The notes beneath the pieces are model-generated. The model was not told the origin of the DNA, searched no databases, and was given only the letters and a program-made list of their open reading frames with translations. Shown here piece by piece: positions 6,854 to 11,221 of a stretch of 11,221 nt of DNA. The DNA lies in NCBI GenBank assembly GCA_017444505.1, contig JAFSWK010000242.1, positions 1-11,221 of the forward strand. The letters are read 5' to 3'. Position 1 is the stretch's first letter. Every line of letters starts with the position of its first letter. Origin of the DNA: Rhodocyclaceae bacterium (GTDB lineage: Bacteria; Pseudomonadota; Gammaproteobacteria; Burkholderiales; Rhodocyclaceae). Position numbers and translations under genes: made by a program.

Positions 6854-6949
6854 ATTTCCCGAAAGCGGCAGCATGTGCCCATCACATAAAAATCTGGTCA
6901 GAAACAAGCCCAGAGAAGCCGCGCCGCGCGCAATTTCAGACAAGCACCG

Positions 6950-6958
6950 TGATACACT
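6950..6958 (+). promoter_or_regulatory. Candidate extended -10 promoter for the membrane protein gene
   Basis: TGATACACT fits the extended -10 form TG-N-TACACT. No good -35 is seen at the right distance. It would give a leader of roughly 70 bases before the ATG at 7038. The rest of the 6854-7037 gap shows no gene; it includes the small inverted repeat TTCAG-ACTGC-CTGAA at 7002-7016. Confidence 0.35.
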
Positions 6959-7037
6959 CGCCGCGCGCCCATCTTCTGACTGTGGAAAACCGTTTTCATT
7001 TTTCAGACTGCCTGAACAGCACTTTCCAGAAAATAAA

Positions 7038-8669
7038 ATGCCTCACAAGCCAGAGCAAGAGACTCGATCATCGCCAGCAATTACATTATTGCTGCGGATT
7101 TCCTTTGCTTTGTGGATTTATTCCCTATTTGGATTAGGCCTCTATACGGGAACAAGAAGTGAACCAGAATACGGTTTGCTTATATTGATCATGGGTAGCT
7201 TGTTCGGCTGGCTGGGCTGCATACCCGCCATTTCAGGACTGGCTGTTTATGCGAATTATTTTTATCTATTCACTTTATGTCGTTTGGCTCACAACAAGAA
7301 AATACCCACCACCAGCACGGTTCTCATGCTGCTATTCGCCAGCTTCACTTTTCTCTTGCAAAAACTTGCCAAAAGTGAATCAGGGAGCACATCCGATATT
7401 TACGCATGGGGATGGGGCGCGATTTGGTGGGGGCTATCTTTAATTACCCTGGCCATTGCCACTTGCACAAAAAGCGGAAAAATTCCGCATGAGAAAGCCA
7501 TACCGATCACAGCAAAAATTTACGCCGTCATATTATTACCTTTATTTGCCTTGTTTTTATACCAATATAATACGGCAAACAGTCAGGAAAAAACCAAATA
7601 TTTCATCCCTGGAATGTATGAAATAATACCCGCAGTTATAAATCATTACAATAAAGGTCCCAGAACAGGAAACAAACCCTATTCTGCTGCACTGATATTC
7701 CTCAGCGGCGGCACGGCCTTTGTGGTGGATGAAGATGCGTTTTCGCATATTGAATACACGCCGCCCCCGCCCAGGCTGCCCGAAAACGCTGTGTTGCAAA
7801 TCAATGGTCAGATTGATTTTTCTTCCCGGTGGGCGTTGGTCACGGATGATTTCAAGATCGGACTGCCCACCTCATTTGTTCATCAGGGAAAGTTGTACCA
7901 ACGCCAGAACCGTTATTACACCAAGTCGATTTTTGACTGGTGGCGCGCTTCTTTCATCAAAGTCACGCCCTTTTCCGGCCATGTTGATTACGTCCTGAGC
8001 CTGTCGCAGCCTGACAGTCGGGGCGTATACCGCTTTACCATCACCGACGAAAACAAAAAGAGCGTGTTTTATCAGGCCGACATGGTGAAGAAACGAGGCA
8101 GCGCCTATCCTTTCAGCGATTACGCCGACTACACATATCCGGAGAACCATCCCGCGCAGCCGCCGGACAGCCCTGCCGTCATCTCGGAAAAATGCGCCCA
8201 GGAAAGCAACATGGTCATTCACGACGGGAAGATTCACTTTTCCATCAACAATCAGGATTTTGTGCTGGTTGCCGGTGAAAAATACGGCTACAAGAATCCG
8301 AAATTAAACAATAAAATGATAAAAGATTTCCGCCAGCACACCTTTCATGCTCCATGGTGTTCAGAGCAACTGGTTCTCTTTCCAGTTCAAAACGCAAGGC
8401 ATTTTCTTCTTTTCGACAAAAGAAACATGCAACTGATTGCGGAATTTAAAACGGATTACGATGGCAGTGACCGCGAAGAGCGCGAGAAGTTTGACGCACT
8501 TCAAAACTATCTCCGCGACCATCTCGGCGACGAGAATGCCCACATTACTTTCACCTACCGCCACACGCCCAAAAAACCTGGCGGCCCATCCGATGTACAC
8601 CACCATCTATTGATTCGCACGCCTGTTGGAGAGACAGAACTGTTCTTTTATGGCTTCTCTGCTTACTGA
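7038..8669 (+). CDS. Polytopic inner-membrane protein of unknown family with a large soluble C-terminal domain
   Basis: I do not recognise this 543-residue protein. Residues 15-37, about 45-62, 63-81, 92-110, 122-142 and 160-177 are hydrophobic, giving five or six membrane helices. The basic loops at 82-88 (RLAHNKK) and 144-160 suggest these face the cytoplasm, which would place the C-terminal 360 residues in the periplasm. That region is rich in aromatic and beta-type segments (VLQINGQIDF, HVDYVLSLS, YRFTITDENKK), has a Pro run PPPPRLP (242-248) and only two cysteines (386, 441); no catalytic motif stands out. The ATG at 7038 is chosen because helix 1 follows naturally; the frame is open back to 6873, but upstream residues look non-coding. 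The ribosome-binding site is weak. Hand-counted lines range from 33% to 58% GC, far below the neighbours, suggesting acquisition. It converges on the ankyrin gene with 28 bp between stops. Confidence 0.8.
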   Translation: MPHKPEQETRSSPAITLLLRISFALWIYSLFGLGLYTGTRSEPEYGLLILIMGSLFGWLGCIPAISGLAVYANYFYLFTLCRLAHNKKIPTTSTVLMLLFASFTFLLQKLAKSESGSTSDIYAWGWGAIWWGLSLITLAIATCTKSGKIPHEKAIPITAKIYAVILLPLFALFLYQYNTANSQEKTKYFIPGMYEIIPAVINHYNKGPRTGNKPYSAALIFLSGGTAFVVDEDAFSHIEYTPPPPRLPENAVLQINGQIDFSSRWALVTDDFKIGLPTSFVHQGKLYQRQNRYYTKSIFDWWRASFIKVTPFSGHVDYVLSLSQPDSRGVYRFTITDENKKSVFYQADMVKKRGSAYPFSDYADYTYPENHPAQPPDSPAVISEKCAQESNMVIHDGKIHFSINNQDFVLVAGEKYGYKNPKLNNKMIKDFRQHTFHAPWCSEQLVLFPVQNARHFLLFDKRNMQLIAEFKTDYDGSDREEREKFDALQNYLRDHLGDENAHITFTYRHTPKKPGGPSDVHHHLLIRTPVGETELFFYGFSAY

Positions 8670-8697
8670 AAAGCAGGCAATTGGCGGAAAGGCCGCC
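8659..8697. terminator. Weak stem-loops between convergent genes
   Basis: CTGCTT (8659-8664) can pair with AAGCAG (8671-8676) across the membrane-protein stop codon, and GGCGG (8683-8687) with CCGCC (8693-8697) just past the ankyrin stop. Each is a 5-6 bp stem without a proper T-run. They may act together as a shared terminator, but the call is tentative. Confidence 0.3.
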
Positions 8698-10500
8698 TCA
8701 CTTCGCACCGGCGGCGCGCAGCATCTCCACGATGGCCGTGTGCCCCGCAACCTGCGCCATGCGCAGCGCAGTCGCGTGCCATTTGTCGGCGGCATGTACA
8801 TCCGCGCCTTTTTCAAGGAGCAGACGAACCGCGTCGGCATGACCTTCGCTCGCCGCCAACATCAGCGCGGTGGTGCCATCTTGGTCGACGGCATGGACAT
8901 CCGCGCCATTGTCCAGCAGGCAACGCAGGTTTTTTGTGTCACCATGACGCGCGGAATACAGCAGCGGCAAGGGAAATTTGTCCGCCTTGCTATCGCAGCC
9001 CGTCTTGTTGGGCAGAGTGCGCACTTCGGCATGAACGGGAAGGTCTCTGCCCGTCTTGTTATTGCAGCGCGAAGGAGCCTCAAGCACCGCGCCAGCCTTG
9101 CGCAGCATTTTCTCAATGTCGGCATCCTTTCCGGTTTGGGCAAGGCGCAGCGCGGTAATGCCGTTTTTATTGGCGACGTTCACATCCGCGCCTTTTTTGA
9201 TGAGCATTCGGACAATGTTGGCACGGCCTGTCTTCACAGCGAACATTAGCGCGGTATTGCAGTTTTTATCGGCAATATTGACATCCGCGCCTTTTTCAAT
9301 GAGCAGATGCCCCGTGCCGTTGTCAATTTCCTGTGTTGCAGAGCGCATCAATCGCCCCCGCATCATGGCGAGTATCAGCGCCGTAACCCCTTCTTCATTG
9401 GTAGAGATGGCATTGATATTGGCGCCCTTTTCAATCAGCAGACGGGCGGCTTCGGCCTGATCGGACAATCCCGCAACCATCAGCGCGGAATAGCCTGTTT
9501 TGTTGTCCATGGCATTGACATCCGCGCCGTGCTCCAGCAGACAGCGCAGGTTTTTTATGTCGCCATTGCGTGTGGAATACAGCAACGGCGTGGGAAAACT
9601 TGCTTCGGATATCCTTGTATCGCAGGGCGAAGCTGCAATTTCGTTGTGGTGTCCAGCGGCGCTGTCCTGCGCAGGGTCTCCGCCCGGACTGGCAATATCT
9701 AGCTGCGCGCCGTGTTCCATGAGCAGACGGACAATGCCGGCAAGCTCTTTGTCTTTGCGTGCCGCCAGTATCCTCACCGTCAAGCTGTCCTGGGTGACGG
9801 CATTGACATCGGCGCCTTTTTCCAGAAGCACACGAACGACATCGGTATGCCCTATGCGCGCAGCGTTTTTCAGTGCGGTGCCGCCCTCTTTATCAACGGC
9901 ATTTACATCAGCACCTCTTTCAATGAGCAGACGAACTGCGTTGGCATTGCCTGCCCGCGCCGCAACCATCAGCGCGGTGCTCCCTGTTTTGTCGTTGATG
10001 GTGTTGACATTTGCGCCGTTATCCAGCAGGCAGGTCAGGTTTTTTGTATCGCCGAAACCTGCGGAATACAGCAACGGGATAGGCATGCTTTCGGATGTCC
10101 TGCTATCGCAGGGCAAGCCGTCGGCAGCGCGCCCGCCCTTTCCCGTGAGCAAGCGGACAATGTCGGCATGACCATTGCGCGAAGCCAGTATCTGCGCCGT
10201 TGTGCCGTCTTGGGCAACGGCATTGACCTCGGCACCTTTTTCCAGAAGCACGCGAACAACCTCGGCGCGCCCCGCGCCCGCCGCACTCATCAGCGCGGTC
10301 ACGCCGGCGCTGTTGGCGGCATTGGCATCCGCGCCGTTATCCAGCAGACAGCGCACGTTTCGGGCGTCCCCCGTGCGTGCGAAATACAGCAGCAGGGTTG
10401 AGGCGCTTTTCCCCGTCGTAACGCCGCACGGCGCGGCGTGCGCGGCAAATGGGGCGGTGGCAAACAGGACAAACGCAGCGGCGCAAAGGTGTTTTTTCAT
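8698..10500 (-). CDS. Secreted ankyrin-repeat protein with four cysteine-paired super-repeat blocks
   Basis: The product is 600 residues. Residues 1-22 are a Sec signal peptide (MKKHLCAAAFVLFATAPFAAHA, broken here as MKKHLC / AAAFVLFATAPF / AAHA). There is no lipobox before Cys25, so a soluble periplasmic or exported protein is likely. The rest is ankyrin repeats with the usual G-x-TAL-x-x-AA...VRLLLEKGADVNA pattern, about a dozen in all. They group into four blocks that each begin with Cys-Asp-like, then PLLYSAR-x-GD-x-KNLRC-LLDNGADVNA. The block-start and in-repeat cysteines recur: Cys25/51, 131/157, 293/320 and 502/527. Ankyrin repeats bind other proteins, and no enzymatic domain is present; the partner is unknown. 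Linkers at 264-292 and 472-501 are low in complexity or degenerate. No Shine-Dalgarno sequence is seen, and a hairpin lies against the start. Periplasmic ankyrin proteins elsewhere include catalase-supporting AnkB and immunity-type proteins; neither role can be assigned here. Confidence 0.88.
   Translation of the reverse strand: MKKHLCAAAFVLFATAPFAAHAAPCGVTTGKSASTLLLYFARTGDARNVRCLLDNGADANAANSAGVTALMSAAGAGRAEVVRVLLEKGAEVNAVAQDGTTAQILASRNGHADIVRLLTGKGGRAADGLPCDSRTSESMPIPLLYSAGFGDTKNLTCLLDNGANVNTINDKTGSTALMVAARAGNANAVRLLIERGADVNAVDKEGGTALKNAARIGHTDVVRVLLEKGADVNAVTQDSLTVRILAARKDKELAGIVRLLMEHGAQLDIASPGGDPAQDSAAGHHNEIAASPCDTRISEASFPTPLLYSTRNGDIKNLRCLLEHGADVNAMDNKTGYSALMVAGLSDQAEAARLLIEKGANINAISTNEEGVTALILAMMRGRLMRSATQEIDNGTGHLLIEKGADVNIADKNCNTALMFAVKTGRANIVRMLIKKGADVNVANKNGITALRLAQTGKDADIEKMLRKAGAVLEAPSRCNNKTGRDLPVHAEVRTLPNKTGCDSKADKFPLPLLYSARHGDTKNLRCLLDNGADVHAVDQDGTTALMLAASEGHADAVRLLLEKGADVHAADKWHATALRMAQVAGHTAIVEMLRAAGAK
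8701..10428 (-). repeat. Four-block internal super-repeat in the ankyrin gene
   Basis: Blocks start at the codons for Cys25 (10428), Cys131 (10110), Cys293 (9624) and Cys502 (8997). The DNA itself is similar: over about 51 bases, the copies near 8914 and 10024 agree at roughly four of five positions by eye, including a shared CAGGTTTTTTGT. This points to duplication or gene conversion of whole blocks rather than only protein-level convergence. Confidence 0.8.
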
Positions 10501-10504
10501 GGTA

Positions 10505-10529
10505 CGGGATGGCGCGGTGCGCCGTCCCG
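10505..10529 (-). promoter_or_regulatory. GC-rich hairpin directly upstream of the ankyrin start codon
   Basis: CGGGATGGCGC (10505-10515) and GCGCCGTCCCG (10519-10529) form an 11-bp stem with one G-T type pair and a 3-base loop. On the minus strand the stem ends 4 bases before the ATG (10498-10500), exactly where a ribosome-binding site would be. There is no T-run, so it is a poor terminator for the upstream aroG-type gene. It may control translation of the ankyrin protein. Confidence 0.55.
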
Positions 10530-10571
10530 CAGGGTGCGCAGGCGGCGAGTGACTGGCGCGGGTTTTTCGGC

Positions 10572-11221
10572 TTATTCTTCGCCCCGGGCGCGGCGCACGC
10601 GCCGCGCCCGCACGCCTTCGGCCAGGGCGTCGAGCGCGCAGACGCTGTCTTCCCAGCCGATGCAGGCGTCGGTGACGCTCTGGCCGTAGGTCAGTTCCAC
10701 ATCCGGCTTCAAGTCTTGCCGACCTTCGACCAGATGCGATTCAATCATCGCACCAATCAGGCGTGAGTCGCCTGCGGCCAGTTGCGCGGCGAGGTTCGCC
10801 ACGACGTCCAGTTGCAGTTTGTGCTGCTTGCGGCTGTTGGAATGCGAACAATCAACCATCACCCGCGCCGGTACACTGGCGGCGGCCAGCGCCTTGCAAG
10901 CGGCGTCCACGCTGGCGGCATCAAAGTTCGGCTCTTTGCCGCCGCGCAAAATCAGGTGACAGTCTTCGTTGCCGCGCGTGCTCACAATGGCCGAGTGCCC
11001 CGCTTTGGTCACGGACAGGAAATGGTGCGGCGCAGCGGCGGCCTGAATCGCGTCAATGGCGATGCGCACGTTGCCGTCCGTGCCGTTCTTGAAGCCGACC
11101 GGACACGACAGCCCCGAGGCCAGTTCGCGGTGCACCTGGCTTTCCGTGGTGCGCGCGCCAATCGCGCCCCAGGCGATGAGGTCGGCAATGTATTGCGGGG
11201 TAATCATGTCCAGAAACTCGG
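10572..11221 (-). CDS. aroG: 3-deoxy-7-phosphoheptulonate (DAHP) synthase, class I, C-terminal part (5' end outside window)
   Basis: It condenses phosphoenolpyruvate with erythrose 4-phosphate, the first step of the shikimate pathway. The frame is open through the right edge (EFLD precedes the first internal Met), giving about 215 C-terminal residues. Seen: DMITPQYIADLIAWGAIGAR, GLSCPVGFKNGTDG (substrate lysine), SVTKAGHSAIV, HLILRGGKEPNFD, then the metal-ligand segments VDCSHSNS, GAMIESHLVEG and SVTDACIGWED. The MIESHLVEG and SHxNSxKQ forms resemble the AroG branch more than AroF/AroH. The catalytic Cys ligand lies outside the window. The tail RARRVRRARGEE is unusually basic. Which amino acid inhibits it cannot be judged from this part. 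The ankyrin gene follows on the same strand after 71 bases, with no clear terminator between, so read-through is possible. Confidence 0.95.
   Translation of the reverse strand, partial: EFLDMITPQYIADLIAWGAIGARTTESQVHRELASGLSCPVGFKNGTDGNVRIAIDAIQAAAAPHHFLSVTKAGHSAIVSTRGNEDCHLILRGGKEPNFDAASVDAACKALAAASVPARVMVDCSHSNSRKQHKLQLDVVANLAAQLAAGDSRLIGAMIESHLVEGRQDLKPDVELTYGQSVTDACIGWEDSVCALDALAEGVRARRVRRARGEE

Noticed and set aside
4777..6885. Antisense open frame of 702 codons across the receptor gene
   Set aside because: It mirrors the codon bias of a GC-rich gene. The translation is Ala/Val/Gly-rich, without family motifs or a plausible start, while the sense strand is a clear receptor.
7002..7016. 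AGACTGCCTGAA within TTCAGACTGCCTGAA, one mismatch from a Simonsiella-type DNA uptake sequence
   Set aside because: I found only this one copy in 11 kb, so there is no enrichment; it may be chance or a small inverted repeat.
9500..10171. Plus-strand frames inside the ankyrin gene (up to 229 codons)
   Set aside because: They inherit periodicity from the ankyrin repeats on the other strand and show no independent motif or ribosome-binding site.
8698..10428. CRISPR-like appearance of regularly repeated segments
   Set aside because: The repeats are long, imperfect, in frame and encode ankyrin units; there are no short identical repeats with unique spacers.
1..11221. tRNA, rRNA, insertion sequence or integrase genes
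   Set aside because: I saw no tRNA-like cloverleaf, rRNA segment, transposase or recombinase motif, or target-site duplication on either strand.

Overview
The window looks like a chromosomal segment of a GC-rich proteobacterium. The flanking housekeeping genes (trpB, dtd, queD, sstT, aroG) are of proteobacterial type. The outer-membrane receptor in the middle is closest, from memory, to neisserial FetA/FrpB. A host-associated beta- or gammaproteobacterium (Neisseriales-like or Cardiobacterium-like) is a reasonable guess, but the species cannot be fixed from sequence alone. Housekeeping genes reach about 70% GC in hand-counted lines, while several accessory genes are clearly lower.

Layout, left to right. 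Bases 1-1311 (+) hold a tight run: the 3' end of trpB, then dtd (D-aminoacyl-tRNA deacylase), then queD (6-carboxytetrahydropterin synthase). Bases 1373-3012 (+) hold a compact two-gene cassette: a D12-class adenine-N6 DNA methyltransferase whose stop overlaps the start of an HNH nuclease with an N-terminal winged-helix-like region and a Cys-rich finger. It is most simply a type II-like restriction-modification system. Bases 3172-4443 (+) encode the SstT Na+/serine-threonine symporter, closed by a strong terminator. Bases 4774-6768 (+) encode the FetA/FrpB-type TonB-dependent receptor. It has an AT-rich, Fur-like promoter region and ends at a second terminator that is nearly a copy of the first.

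Bases 7038-8669 (+) encode an unrecognised 543-residue polytopic membrane protein with a large C-terminal soluble domain and low-GC stretches. It converges, with only 28 bp between stops, on a 600-residue secreted ankyrin-repeat protein (8698-10500, -) built from four super-repeat blocks, each carrying the same pair of cysteines. At the right edge (10572-11221, -) is the C-terminal part of a class I DAHP synthase (aroG type).

The core genes serve aromatic amino-acid synthesis (trpB, aroG), translation quality control (dtd), queuosine synthesis (queD) and nutrient import (sstT, fetA). The accessory parts are the restriction-modification pair and the membrane-protein/ankyrin pair. The most unusual element is the cysteine-clamped ankyrin protein, with a stable hairpin directly against its start codon. 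The membrane protein next to it belongs to no family I recognise.
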